Assembly (NCBI GenBank): GCA_045598945.1
Contig: JAZRVD010000068.1
Coordinates: 1-12,495 of the forward strand
Direction of reading: 5' to 3'
DNA length: 12,495 nucleotides
Source: Colimorpha sp045598945
Lineage (GTDB): Bacteria > Bacteroidota > Bacteroidia > Bacteroidales > P3
A program made the translations under genes and the position numbers. The notes under the pieces are model-generated. The model was not told the origin of the DNA. It saw nothing but the letters and a program-made list of their open reading frames with translations, and did no database searches. Positions 1 through 7,850 of this stretch are shown piece by piece (position 1 is the stretch's first letter; each line of letters starts with the position of its first letter).

Positions 1-1
1 A

Positions 2-676
2 AGGCTTAAATCAAACTTCCTTACGCCTTATTATTCCCGCTCTGTCGCTGAGTTTTGGAAAAGATGGCATATATCCTTGAATACGTGGTTTGTCGATTAT
101 GTCTATATCCCATTGGGCGGAAGCCGACCAGAGCTGAAGCAGGGGCAACGTAATCCAGTGGCATATACAAAAATGATTGTTGCTCGCAATACGTTTGTTA
201 TTTTCCTTTTGTCGGGGTTGTGGCATGGGGCAAATTGGACTTATGTGTTGTGGGGGCTTTATCACGCCTTGCTTTTCCTGCCATTAATATTGTTAGGTAA
301 AAATCGTAGGTATAAAGAGGCTGCAACGTGGCGCGATGGATTGAAAATCTTGCTGACGTTTGTTCTTGTTGCTATTGGTTGGATAGTATTTCGTGCTCCA
401 TCGGTGTCGTCTGCGTGGGACGTGCTGACGGCATTCCCTGCTGAGATATTTCGTGCATGCTACTATGTTGTGATCAACAGCAAAATGTTCCCTGTCAACG
501 CGGCTATATTGTTGCTGCTTGTCGTTGACTGGATTGGACGAAGGGAGCAGTACGGCTTTGCTTGTGTTAAATACTTGCGGTATAAATGGATGCGTATTGT
601 GTGTTACTATGCTATTGTAGTATTGTGTATATTATTATCCGGTAAAAATGAAACGTTTATTTATTTTCAGTTCTAA
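2..676 (+). CDS. MBOAT family O-acyltransferase (AlgI/DltB-like), 3' part only
   Basis: This is the C-terminal 224 residues of a multi-pass membrane O-acyltransferase; the frame is open from the window's left edge, so the gene starts outside. The fragment carries two family signatures: a segment reading SVAEFWKRWHISL (about residues 15-27 of the fragment), followed by WFVDYVYIPLGGSR, and the block GLWHGANWTYVLWGLYHA (about residues 72-89), whose first His (around residue 75) corresponds to the invariant MBOAT catalytic His. Hydrophobic membrane segments follow to the end. Members of this AlgI-like branch move acetyl groups across the inner membrane to modify an extracytoplasmic polysaccharide, working with a periplasmic SGNH-type partner. 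The next gene, which overlaps it by 29 bp, fits that partner role. The substrate cannot be told from the sequence. An internal TTG at 77 is not a start, because the conserved motif begins upstream of it. Confidence 0.93.
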   Translation, partial: RLKSNFLTPYYSRSVAEFWKRWHISLNTWFVDYVYIPLGGSRPELKQGQRNPVAYTKMIVARNTFVIFLLSGLWHGANWTYVLWGLYHALLFLPLILLGKNRRYKEAATWRDGLKILLTFVLVAIGWIVFRAPSVSSAWDVLTAFPAEIFRACYYVVINSKMFPVNAAILLLLVVDWIGRREQYGFACVKYLRYKWMRIVCYYAIVVLCILLSGKNETFIYFQF

Positions 677-1751
677 ATCGCCTTGGCGGTTTCTCTTTCT
701 GGTCTTTCTTTTTGCACTTGTGGTTATTGTTGTTGTTTCATTGCTGTATTTTTATTACAAGAATGAGACAACAAAGAATGAAAATACAGATTTGGTGAAT
801 AGACCTTTTTCTGAAGCCGAAGACTTAAAGTTTGATGTGTATGAAAAGGATATATGCGAAAATTGGATGATCGATTTTTTGCCAGATACTATTGATGACG
901 ATGACGTTTGGGTTATAGGCGACAGCTTTACTGTGCAAGGTGAAGGCGGCTTTAATAATTGTTTGGCTCATGCCATGAACAAAGGCACTGTATGGACTGT
1001 GGTGGTGCCAGATCCGGATCCACTGCAGACTTTTGTGGAATTATGTTATAGGCGAAATACTATGCCAAAAGTCTGTATAGTAGAATCTGTTGAACGCTCT
1101 TTTGTGAAGAGACTATTGAATTTGTCGTTTGAAGATGTTTACCAGAAAGAAGAAAGTGACGTTACAATGGTGGTGAAAAACGGTACTATTTTTGAACAAA
1201 AGATAAGGTCTTTATATGAGTATATTGGCTGGCCAAGAGAATTGTATAGGAAATGGAAGTACACGTGGCACGAGATCCGTAAATCTGCTGGTTTGGAGCA
1301 CGGTGCAGGATATTACAAGCTTTCTCGCCCCTTTTTCTCAAACCCGGGACATGAATTCGACTTGAATTATTTGATGGGGGAGGATCAATCGGATATTATA
1401 CATTTTTCGGATAATGATTTAATGCAAGCAAAGTGTGTGTTGGATTCTCTTTATTCTTATGCATCGAATTTTAATGTCGCTTTGTATTTTGTGGTTATTC
1501 CAGACAAGTACGATGTGTACCAAGAGTATATAATAGATAAATCTCATCCTGTTTCGGACAATCTTGATCGTTTTGCTTGTTTTTATCCTGGCAATGAGTG
1601 TTTTGTCAATGCCAAGGATTATATTATTGATGAAGTTCATGCAGGCGAAAAGGATGTATATTATTGCTATGACTCCCATTGGACTCCAAAGGCCGCTCGT
1701 ATTGTCGGCGACTCGCTCGCCTCGTTGATTGTAAAAACGAAAAAACAATAA
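648..1751 (+). CDS. Membrane-anchored SGNH/AlgX-like acetylation partner of the MBOAT protein
   Basis: This 367-residue protein has one N-terminal membrane anchor (about residues 13-37) and a large, presumably periplasmic, domain. Two motifs point to an SGNH-hydrolase-type fold: VIGDSF at 89-94, with Ser93 as the likely nucleophile, and YDSHWTPKAA at 341-350, with Asp342 and His344 as the likely rest of the triad. The DSHWTP block resembles the D-x-H-W motif of AlgX/AlgJ-type acetyltransferases, but those proteins have it before the GDS motif, whereas here it comes last, as in ordinary SGNH enzymes. The ATG at 648 lies inside the MBOAT gene (29-bp overlap), which implies translational coupling. 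By analogy with AlgI-AlgX, PatA-PatB and DltB-DltD pairs, it probably takes the acetyl group from the MBOAT protein and puts it on a surface glycan. Family membership is moderately sure and the substrate is unknown. Confidence 0.82.
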   Translation: MKRLFIFSSKSPWRFLFLVFLFALVVIVVVSLLYFYYKNETTKNENTDLVNRPFSEAEDLKFDVYEKDICENWMIDFLPDTIDDDDVWVIGDSFTVQGEGGFNNCLAHAMNKGTVWTVVVPDPDPLQTFVELCYRRNTMPKVCIVESVERSFVKRLLNLSFEDVYQKEESDVTMVVKNGTIFEQKIRSLYEYIGWPRELYRKWKYTWHEIRKSAGLEHGAGYYKLSRPFFSNPGHEFDLNYLMGEDQSDIIHFSDNDLMQAKCVLDSLYSYASNFNVALYFVVIPDKYDVYQEYIIDKSHPVSDNLDRFACFYPGNECFVNAKDYIIDEVHAGEKDVYYCYDSHWTPKAARIVGDSLASLIVKTKKQ

Positions 1752-1755
1752 AACT

Positions 1756-3120
1756 ATGATTGAAACATTATATAAACAATTCCTTGTTTCGCATAGTGTA
1801 ACTACTGATTCGCGCAAGGTTACTCCAGGCTCCATCTATTTCGCTTTTAAGGGCGAACATTTCGACGGTAATATGTTTGCCCAACAGGCTCTTGATGGTG
1901 GAGCGGCGTATTGTGTTCTTTCCGACAAAACGTATGCTGTAGACGGTCGTTGCTTTGTCGTTGACAATGTGTTGACGACACTTCAACAACTGGCGTTGCA
2001 CCATCGTAAGCATCTCACAATACCTGTGATAGGTGTTACTGGCACTAATGGCAAGACCACTACCAAAGAGCTTGTCCGTCAGGTGCTGGAACGTAGATAC
2101 AAGGTTTATGCCACTGAAGGCAATTTCAACAATCATCTTGGCGTGCCGCTTACGTTGCTGTCTATACCTGCCGATGCCGATATTGCAGTTGTCGAGATGG
2201 GAGCAAATCATCCAGGAGAGATAGCTGAATTGTGTGCGTTTGCTTTGCCTACTTGCGGTTTGATAACAAATGTTGGCAAAGCGCATCTCGAAGGCTTTGG
2301 CTCATTTGAAGGCGTCGTCGAAACAAAAACAGCCTTGTATCGTCATCTTTCTTCTGTTGGCGGATTGATGTTTGTCAATATTAACGATCAGCGCTTGCTC
2401 AACGAAGCACAAGCTTGTTGTCAGCTCCCTCTCCAAGAAAATATTTGCCCGGTATCTCTGACAGGTGTTCCTTCGTTAGATGAGGTCTCTTCTACTCCTT
2501 CAATGGTATTGTATGGCGACTCGCCAGAAGCCGATGTTATTGGCTCTAATCTTGGCGGTGCTCCGTATATGAAGATGTATGTTGAGGATGGTGATGAAGT
2601 ATATACAATACAGTCTAATCTTGTTGGGACTTATAATTTCGACAATGCCATGGCAGCTGTCGCTGTGGGACGTTATTTTCGGGTAGAGATGTTCGATATC
2701 AAGCAAGCTATCGAATCCTATGTGCCGTCTAACAATCGTTCGCAATATCAACGTACCGAATTCAACAATTTGTATCTTGATTGCTATAACGCCAATCCTT
2801 CAAGCATGAATGCTTCTTTAATGGCGTTCCTGTCTCAACGGTTTGAACACAAGGTTGCAATTTTGGGGTCTATGCATGAATTGGGCGAAGAGAGTGCTGC
2901 AGAACATTGTTCAATAGTAAAAATGCTTCAGGAGTCTGACATTGAAAAAGTGCTGTTTGTGGGAAATGAGTTTCAAAAGGTTGACGACCAGCGATTTGCG
3001 TTTTTCGATAATACGTCGCTTTTGATAGACTATCTTAGATCTAATACTATCCGAGATAAGAGTGTTTTGGTGAAAGGATCGAATGTAAATAAACTGTGGA
3101 CTGTGGTAGATTTGTTATAA
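1756..3120 (+). CDS. murF: UDP-N-acetylmuramoyl-tripeptide--D-alanyl-D-alanine ligase
   Basis: MurF is a cytoplasmic ATP-dependent ligase that adds D-Ala-D-Ala to UDP-MurNAc-tripeptide, the last soluble step of peptidoglycan precursor synthesis. At 454 residues it has the usual family length. The N-terminal UDP-substrate domain shows the TDSRKVTPGSIYFAFKGE segment (17-34). The central Mur-ligase domain has the ATP-binding P-loop GVTGTNGKTTTKEL (93-106, Lys100), then EGNFNNHLGVPLTLL (121-135) and VVEMGANHPGEI (145-156), which separate MurF from MurC, D and E. The C-terminal Mur-ligase domain includes YNANPSSMNASL and ILGSMHELG. The start lies 4 bp after the preceding stop codon, so it is probably co-transcribed with the MBOAT/SGNH pair. 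No motif is missing and the gene appears intact. Confidence 0.96.
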   Translation: MIETLYKQFLVSHSVTTDSRKVTPGSIYFAFKGEHFDGNMFAQQALDGGAAYCVLSDKTYAVDGRCFVVDNVLTTLQQLALHHRKHLTIPVIGVTGTNGKTTTKELVRQVLERRYKVYATEGNFNNHLGVPLTLLSIPADADIAVVEMGANHPGEIAELCAFALPTCGLITNVGKAHLEGFGSFEGVVETKTALYRHLSSVGGLMFVNINDQRLLNEAQACCQLPLQENICPVSLTGVPSLDEVSSTPSMVLYGDSPEADVIGSNLGGAPYMKMYVEDGDEVYTIQSNLVGTYNFDNAMAAVAVGRYFRVEMFDIKQAIESYVPSNNRSQYQRTEFNNLYLDCYNANPSSMNASLMAFLSQRFEHKVAILGSMHELGEESAAEHCSIVKMLQESDIEKVLFVGNEFQKVDDQRFAFFDNTSLLIDYLRSNTIRDKSVLVKGSNVNKLWTVVDLL

Positions 3121-3142
3121 ACAAAACTTTGTTGTATTTTTG
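3111..3142 (+). promoter_or_regulatory. Bacteroidetes-type promoter for the STAS-APH gene
   Basis: A -33 box TTTG (3111-3114) and a -7 box TATTTTTG (3135-3142, matching TAnnTTTG) are 20 bp apart, which is normal for the Bacteroidetes primary sigma factor. The -33 box overlaps the last codons of murF. The start codon is about 30 bp downstream of the -7 box. This suggests that the STAS-APH/esterase pair is expressed separately from murF. Confidence 0.7.
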
Positions 3143-3171
3143 CATCTTCATTCTTTTTATACATATTTGTT

Positions 3172-4281
3172 ATGGCAAAAACTTTTAACGTTGTCCAAGA
3201 TGGACTGCTCCTTACTGTCTCGGGAGAACTAAACGGAGAAAATTCTAAGGAAATTGTTTCTCATGTTGCTACGAAAGATGTTTATACCATTGACTTCGAT
3301 GAAGTTGAGACTATAAACTATGGAGCTTTGCGTGTCCTCCTTCATCATCGTCAGATGGGTTTCAAGTTTATGATAATCAACGTGTCGGAACAAGTAGGCG
3401 GCTTTATCGAGCGTACTGGTGTGTCGTCTATAATCAGCATTTGCTACAAGGCTCGTAAGATTGATATCAATGATTATGTTCTGTTTGGCGAAAGTTTTAT
3501 CTCCGATGCTTACAACAGTAAAGATGGCGACAGCATGATAAAGGTGGCAAAAGATTGTGCAATGCCTGGCGTGTTTCAGCGCGAAAAGGTGGTGGCTCGT
3601 GCTGCTTTGCAATTTGGTTTGCCTACGCCTATTGTTGGTGATGTTATAGAGTCCGAAGGTCGTATGGGATTGGAGTTTGAACGTATATGCAACAAGAAGT
3701 CGTTCGCTCGTGCTATTTCGGATAATCCTGAACAGCTTGTTGAGTATGCACAGCGTTTCGCTCGCATGACAAAAAAACTGCATACTACGCCTTGCGACAC
3801 AACTGTATTTGCCGATCGTTCTCTTTTTTATCACGATTTGATAAAAAATGCCAAAGCGTTCGACGAGACCCAGAAAACAAAAATGCATGCCTTTGTTGAT
3901 AAGTTTGAGCTGGCTGAGACATGCTTGCATGGCGATTTGCATATCGGCAATGTCATTACCAACGGAAACGGCGACTTGTGGATAGATCTGTCTGACTTCG
4001 GCTATGGTAATCCGTTGTTCGATTTGGGTATGTTTTATTTCATCTCTCATTGCAATCCGGAGATGATTACGATGAAGATATATCATATCACTAACCAGCA
4101 GTATCTTGAAGTCTGGAATGCTTTCTTGCCAGAATATTGTGGCACAAATGATGCAGCTGAGTTGAAGGCTTTTGAGGAAAAGGTTAGAGAAGCCTCTTCC
4201 TTGCATGCCTTGTTCTTGGGTGAATGTCATGGCTTCTTGCCTCCTATGATGGAACTGATTAATGAGTATATGCTAAAATAA
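3172..4281 (+). CDS. STAS domain fused to an APH-type phosphotransferase
   Basis: This 369-residue cytoplasmic protein joins two domains that usually occur apart. Residues about 1-95 look like a STAS (anti-sigma-factor-antagonist) domain: a strand pattern reading VSGEL, then YTIDFDEVETINYGALRVLL (38-57) and FKFMIINVSEQVGGFIERTG (64-83). The spot that holds the phosphorylatable Ser in SpoIIAA-type proteins (usually D-S-S-G) reads N-Y-G-A here, so Ser is replaced by Tyr50. Residues about 120-330 resemble the aminoglycoside/choline phosphotransferase fold, with the catalytic loop CLHGDLHIGNV (251-261, Asp255) and the metal-binding segment WIDLSDFGYGNPLFDLG (270-286). The ATP-binding N-lobe is weakly recognisable. 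It probably phosphorylates a small hydroxylated metabolite, with the STAS part binding a ligand or partner; both are inference. It has its own promoter and is 4 bp from the downstream esterase gene. Confidence 0.8.
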   Translation: MAKTFNVVQDGLLLTVSGELNGENSKEIVSHVATKDVYTIDFDEVETINYGALRVLLHHRQMGFKFMIINVSEQVGGFIERTGVSSIISICYKARKIDINDYVLFGESFISDAYNSKDGDSMIKVAKDCAMPGVFQREKVVARAALQFGLPTPIVGDVIESEGRMGLEFERICNKKSFARAISDNPEQLVEYAQRFARMTKKLHTTPCDTTVFADRSLFYHDLIKNAKAFDETQKTKMHAFVDKFELAETCLHGDLHIGNVITNGNGDLWIDLSDFGYGNPLFDLGMFYFISHCNPEMITMKIYHITNQQYLEVWNAFLPEYCGTNDAAELKAFEEKVREASSLHALFLGECHGFLPPMMELINEYMLK

Positions 4282-4285
4282 GGTT

Positions 4286-5356
4286 TTGAAGGCTTTTCTT
4301 TATCACATTTGCATAGTTGTTGCTCTTCTGCTGTCGGTGGATAGTATGGCAGGCAATGACGATGATTTGTTCATCTCTCGCACAACGTATCCGTATGTTG
4401 TGCGAGAGATTGATACATTGTTTCTTGACTTCTATTCTCCATCTGCACCTCGTTCAGACAGTGCGTGTGTTGTATATTTCTATGGCGGCGGCTTTATTAG
4501 TGGTTCGCGCGATGACAAGCAAACTTGCTTAGATGTAGATGCCTTGTTAAGCAAAGGATTTGCTGTGGCTGCGGTGGATTATAGGAAATATCTTTCAGTG
4601 GTAGACTTTTCTAAGACTCCAAAGCACCATCTGCTTGACTTGTTAGATACTACAGTGAGTATGGCTGCGGCTGACTGTGCTGCGGCTGTCTCTTTTGTGG
4701 CAAGTTATGCAAAGGCTTTGTCAATATCTGCCTCAAAAATCATTCTCACTGGTAGTAGTGCTGGCGGCATTGCTGTGTTGCAGTATGATTATGAACGATT
4801 GCTAAATAGCAATGTTTCTAAGGGGGTGTCGTTGAAAGACAGTTGCTTGAATATTCCCGAATGTTCTTTGCCGGCAGAGATTCAGCGTTGTGTTGCTGTA
4901 ACACCAGTGGCAGTAGTGTCGTTTGCTGGTGCAGTATACTCTCATGCTGAACGACTGAAGTATTTAGATGTTTCCAATTATCCAGCTAATATGTCTCGTC
5001 CTGCTCCTACCGCATTCTTTTACGGCTCTGTCGATAAGGTGGTGCCGAGAAAACATATTAGGTTGTTTGGCAGTCATTTTGTCGGTAGTCAAAAACTTTC
5101 TGGTCTTTTTGCCCGTCTGCATTTCGATTATAAGGCGTATCGTTTTGTTGGACATGGTCATGAGGTGTGCAACTATCTCAACAAGGTGATAGATAATTAT
5201 GTGGAATTTGTTGATATTGTTCTGTCGAATCGATTGTTGTCAGGTGTAAGGGATTGTTGCTATGATTTTTTGCCTGTAACCAAAGCTTCAAAACTTACTT
5301 TGCTCGGCATCTTGACAAGCGACAATGGCTTTGAAGGGCTGTTTGACGAGGAATAG
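4286..5356 (+). CDS. Exported alpha/beta hydrolase (esterase/lipase-like), TTG start
   Basis: A 356-residue alpha/beta-hydrolase-fold protein of the carboxylesterase/feruloyl-esterase-like type. The TTG at 4286 is preferred because it yields a good signal peptide (hydrophobic stretch at about residues 8-19, then SMAGNDDD). The next in-frame start, ATG at 4346, would remove the signal, and a stop at 4274-4276 rules out anything further upstream. Catalytic elements are visible in the right order: the oxyanion segment FYGGGF (65-70), where most relatives have His before the Gly run; the nucleophile elbow TGSSAGG (155-161, Ser158); an acid in FYGSVDKVVP (Asp250); and a His in FVGHGHEV (His290 or His292). 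It probably cleaves esters in the periplasm, perhaps acetyl or acyl groups on glycans, but the substrate is not visible. It begins 4 bp after the STAS-APH gene, implying one operon. Confidence 0.85.
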   Translation: MKAFLYHICIVVALLLSVDSMAGNDDDLFISRTTYPYVVREIDTLFLDFYSPSAPRSDSACVVYFYGGGFISGSRDDKQTCLDVDALLSKGFAVAAVDYRKYLSVVDFSKTPKHHLLDLLDTTVSMAAADCAAAVSFVASYAKALSISASKIILTGSSAGGIAVLQYDYERLLNSNVSKGVSLKDSCLNIPECSLPAEIQRCVAVTPVAVVSFAGAVYSHAERLKYLDVSNYPANMSRPAPTAFFYGSVDKVVPRKHIRLFGSHFVGSQKLSGLFARLHFDYKAYRFVGHGHEVCNYLNKVIDNYVEFVDIVLSNRLLSGVRDCCYDFLPVTKASKLTLLGILTSDNGFEGLFDEE

Positions 5357-5389
5357 TGATTTCTGACAATGGGTGGGATATTATAAACC

Positions 5390-5763
5390 ACCGAACAGTT
5401 CTACCCCAAATTACCGAATAAATTCACTACAAATCACCGAATAAATTCACTACAAATCACCGAATGAATTTGCTACAAATCACCGAGTGAATTTGCTTCA
5501 AATTACCGAATGAATTTGCCGCAAATTACCGAATGAATTTGTTTTAAATCACCGAATGAATTTACTTCAAATCACCGAATAAATTTGCCTCAAATCACCG
5601 AATGAATTTGCCTCAAATTACCGAATGAATTTGCTTCAAATCACCGAATAAATTTACCTCAAATCACCGAATAAGTTTGCCTCAAATCACCGAATGAATT
5701 TACTACAAATCACCGAATAAAATCGCCACAAATCACCGAACGATTTTGCCACAAATCACCGAA
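5390..5763 (+). repeat. Tandem array of a 23-bp repeat, 16 full units plus one partial
   Basis: The motif ACCGA recurs 17 times with an exact 23-bp period (starts at 5390, 5413, 5436 and so on to 5758). The typical unit starts ACCGAATGAATTTG, has a three-base variable centre (CCT, CTT, CTA and others) and ends CAAATC or CAAATT. The unit contains a short dyad, ATTTG-nnn-CAAAT, best kept in the middle of the array. The ACCGA block is invariant and AAAT is present in every full unit. The first unit (5390) and the 3' units from 5712 are more degenerate; units 2 and 3 are identical. A 23-bp period cannot keep a reading frame, and there are no unique spacers, so it is neither coding nor CRISPR. It fills almost the whole gap between the esterase and the ATPase gene, ending 14 bp before the latter's -33 box. 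Confidence 0.97.
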
Positions 5764-5777
5764 AACTTGCAGTTTTC

Positions 5778-5809
5778 TTTGGCTGTTTGAAATAAAAAGT
5801 CTATCTTTG
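5778..5809 (+). promoter_or_regulatory. Bacteroidetes-type promoter for the DUF4143 ATPase
   Basis: TTTG (5778-5781) and a perfect TAnnTTTG box, TATCTTTG (5802-5809), are 20 bp apart. The ATPase ATG is 23 bp past the -7 box, giving a short leader. The promoter starts only 14 bp after the last repeat unit, so anything bound to the array could contact RNA polymerase. Confidence 0.75.
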
Positions 5810-5832
5810 CAAATGAAATTAAGAGTATTAGT

Positions 5833-7107
5833 ATGGCAAAGTACAAACAACGAATAGCGGATATACTTCTCAAACGTAAGGTTCGTGGAAAAGGTGCCGT
5901 TCTCATAGAGGGGCCTAAATGGTGTGGTAAGACAACTACAGCGAAACAGTTGGCAAAGAGTGTGCTTGATCTTGGAGATGCTTCGATGTTGAAACAAAGC
6001 ACACAAATGATAGAGATTAATCCCAAGTTTTTGTTGGAAGGAATGACTCCTCGCTTGGTTGATGAATGGCAGGCTTTACCTCCCATTTGGGATTCCATTA
6101 GAAGTGAGGTGGACAAACGTGGTAAACCTTCTCAGTTTATCCTTACAGGGTCTTCTGTACTTCCCGATGCCGGTGAGACAATTCATAGTGGTACAGGACG
6201 ATTTGCATATATCATGATGCGACCCATGAGTTTGTTTGAATCTGGAGAGTCATCGGGCGCGATTAGCCTGAAGGATTTGTTCGATGGCAAAACGCCAGAG
6301 ATTCAGCAATCAACTCTGAATATTGATGATATCGCATACCTCATCTGTCGTGGAGGTTGGCCTTGGGCTACACTGGTGTCTAAGGACGTGGCTCTTGACC
6401 AAGCTTATGATTATGTTGACTCGGTTACAAAGCGAGATATACAGCGCGTAGACAATGTAAAGAGAAGTCCGGAACGGGCAAGGCTGCTGCTGCGTTCATA
6501 CGCAAGGAATATATCACAACAAGTATCATACGCAACCATCCGTAAAGACATGCTTGCAAACGATGCAAGTACTTTGGACGAAGACACTGTTGCCGACTAC
6601 ATCAAGGCCATGAAAAAACTTTTTGTCATTGAAGACCTTGCGGCTTGGAATCCAAATTTGCGTAGCAAGGCTGCCATCAGAGCCAGCGACACACGGCACT
6701 TTGTTGACCCAAGCATTGGCATTGCCGCATTAGGCATTGGACCTAAAGATCTGATTAACGATTTAGATACATTCGGACTGTTTTTTGAAGACATGGCTGT
6801 GCGAGACCTGCGTGTATATGCTGAAGCGTTGGATGGCGAACTTTACCATTACAGAGACAGCAATGGGCTTGAATGCGACACGGTTCTTCATCGACGTGAT
6901 GGTAGCTATGCTCTGCTTGAAGTGAAATTGGGAGGGGAAGATCATATCAATGCCGCTGCGTCCAGTATGATAGAACTGGCAGAAAATATAGATACAGACA
7001 AAATGCCGGCACCATCGTTCATGGCGGTCATTACCGGAGTGGGCAAGTATGCCTATCGAAGACAAGATGGAGTATATGTCATTCCCATTGGTTGCTTGAA
7101 GGATTAA
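5833..7107 (+). CDS. AAA ATPase with DUF4143 domain (ATP-binding protein)
   Basis: A 424-residue stand-alone ATPase of the AAA_14/DUF4143 family, common in Bacteroidetes and archaea but of unproven function. The N-terminal ATPase domain has Walker A IEGPKWCGKTTTAKQL (25-40, Lys33), Walker B PRLVDEWQ (73-80, Asp77-Glu78), a sensor-like FILTGSS (102-108) and the family block GRFAYIMMRPMSLFESGE (122-139). The DUF4143 region follows from about 175, including GGWPWA and a helical, winged-helix-like stretch. The C-terminus carries a PD-(D/E)XK-type signature: LECDTVLHRRDGSYALLEVKLG (346-367), with Asp349, Glu363 and Lys365. Length and motifs are complete. Its ATG directly follows a strong promoter and a 23-bp repeat array. 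It is transcribed toward the kinase gene with only 27 bp between the stop codons. A role in DNA transactions is inferred from the nuclease-like fold, not shown. Confidence 0.92.
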   Translation: MAKYKQRIADILLKRKVRGKGAVLIEGPKWCGKTTTAKQLAKSVLDLGDASMLKQSTQMIEINPKFLLEGMTPRLVDEWQALPPIWDSIRSEVDKRGKPSQFILTGSSVLPDAGETIHSGTGRFAYIMMRPMSLFESGESSGAISLKDLFDGKTPEIQQSTLNIDDIAYLICRGGWPWATLVSKDVALDQAYDYVDSVTKRDIQRVDNVKRSPERARLLLRSYARNISQQVSYATIRKDMLANDASTLDEDTVADYIKAMKKLFVIEDLAAWNPNLRSKAAIRASDTRHFVDPSIGIAALGIGPKDLINDLDTFGLFFEDMAVRDLRVYAEALDGELYHYRDSNGLECDTVLHRRDGSYALLEVKLGGEDHINAAASSMIELAENIDTDKMPAPSFMAVITGVGKYAYRRQDGVYVIPIGCLKD

Positions 7108-7134
7108 AGCTTTGCTGTAAGGGGATGTGGCTGT

Positions 7135-7713
7135 TTATTTTTCTTCTTTTATTTTTGTGCAGCTTGGAAAGTTGTATCGTTCTTTTGCTTCGGCAAGTTC
7201 TTTTGAAGCCTCGCCTGTATGCTCTTCGCTGTAGCCTGTGTGTGGCAGCGAGAGGTATATTTCGCTGGTCCTTATCATATTCGCTGGCAGCCATGCGGCA
7301 GTGTTTATCTTCTCTTTTATCTCTGCATAGTTAGGGGCTTCGGTGCTGGGTAGGTATTTCTCATTAAGCTCGTATAGCGCTCGGACATACATGGCGCTGA
7401 CTACCATGCTCGCCGCCTCCTGGCTTGCAATCTCGCCACTTGCAACTCTCTCGTTGAATGAGTCGAAGATGTATTCTATTTCTTTAGCCCATGTCGTTGT
7501 GTTTTCTAAAGAACTCTCTTTCTCTGACGTTTCGTTTTCTTTTGAAGCAGCAGGTGCTGGGGTAGGGGGTGCCACTTGTTGTATTATTACAGGTTGTGGC
7601 GTGGAAGGTTGCGGAGAAGGCTGAGTGTTGGGAGAGTGTAGTAGTGCTAATGCCAAAGCTGCTATGGCTATTGCTGTTGGTAATAGCCATAGCAGTATGT
7701 CGGAGCGGCGCAT
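7135..7713 (-). pseudogene. C-terminal part of the frameshifted Ser/Thr kinase (membrane anchor and periplasmic domain)
   Basis: Read alone, this frame begins MRRSDILLWLLP and gives 192 residues: a membrane segment (about 7-25), a Pro/Thr/Gln-rich linker (about 28-55) and a mostly helical, probably periplasmic, domain. The ATG at 7713 is probably an internal Met. The same frame stays open back to about 7857, and those 48 extra codons read QIDNRADIYAFGKIL and then a typical kinase C-lobe ending (AQRCTRTNPSQRY). They therefore belong to the kinase encoded just upstream in the other frame. With one base restored at the A run 7858-7861, the two parts join into a protein of about 629 residues. An independent small membrane protein starting at 7713 remains possible but less likely. 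The stop codon lies 27 bp from the convergent ATPase stop. Confidence 0.75.
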
Positions 7714-7850
7714 GGCGGCTGTTATATCTGTGGCGTTAGTGTAGCGCTGTGATGGATTGGTGCGTGTGCAACGTTGTGCTATCAGTATGTAGCGGTGGGG
7801 AAATATTTGGTGTAGTATCTTGCCAAAAGCGTAGATGTCGGCTCTGTTGT

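Noticed and set aside
1419..2286. Minus-strand open frames
   Set aside because: They are antisense to the SGNH-like gene and murF, with no start context or domain support.
3229..4230. Long open frame of 333 codons on the minus strand
   Set aside because: It lies antisense to the STAS-APH gene, whose sense product has clear catalytic motifs; the antisense product shows no domain and has an improbable composition.
5390..5763. CRISPR array
   Set aside because: The period is only 23 bp with no unique spacers between repeats, and no cas genes are nearby.
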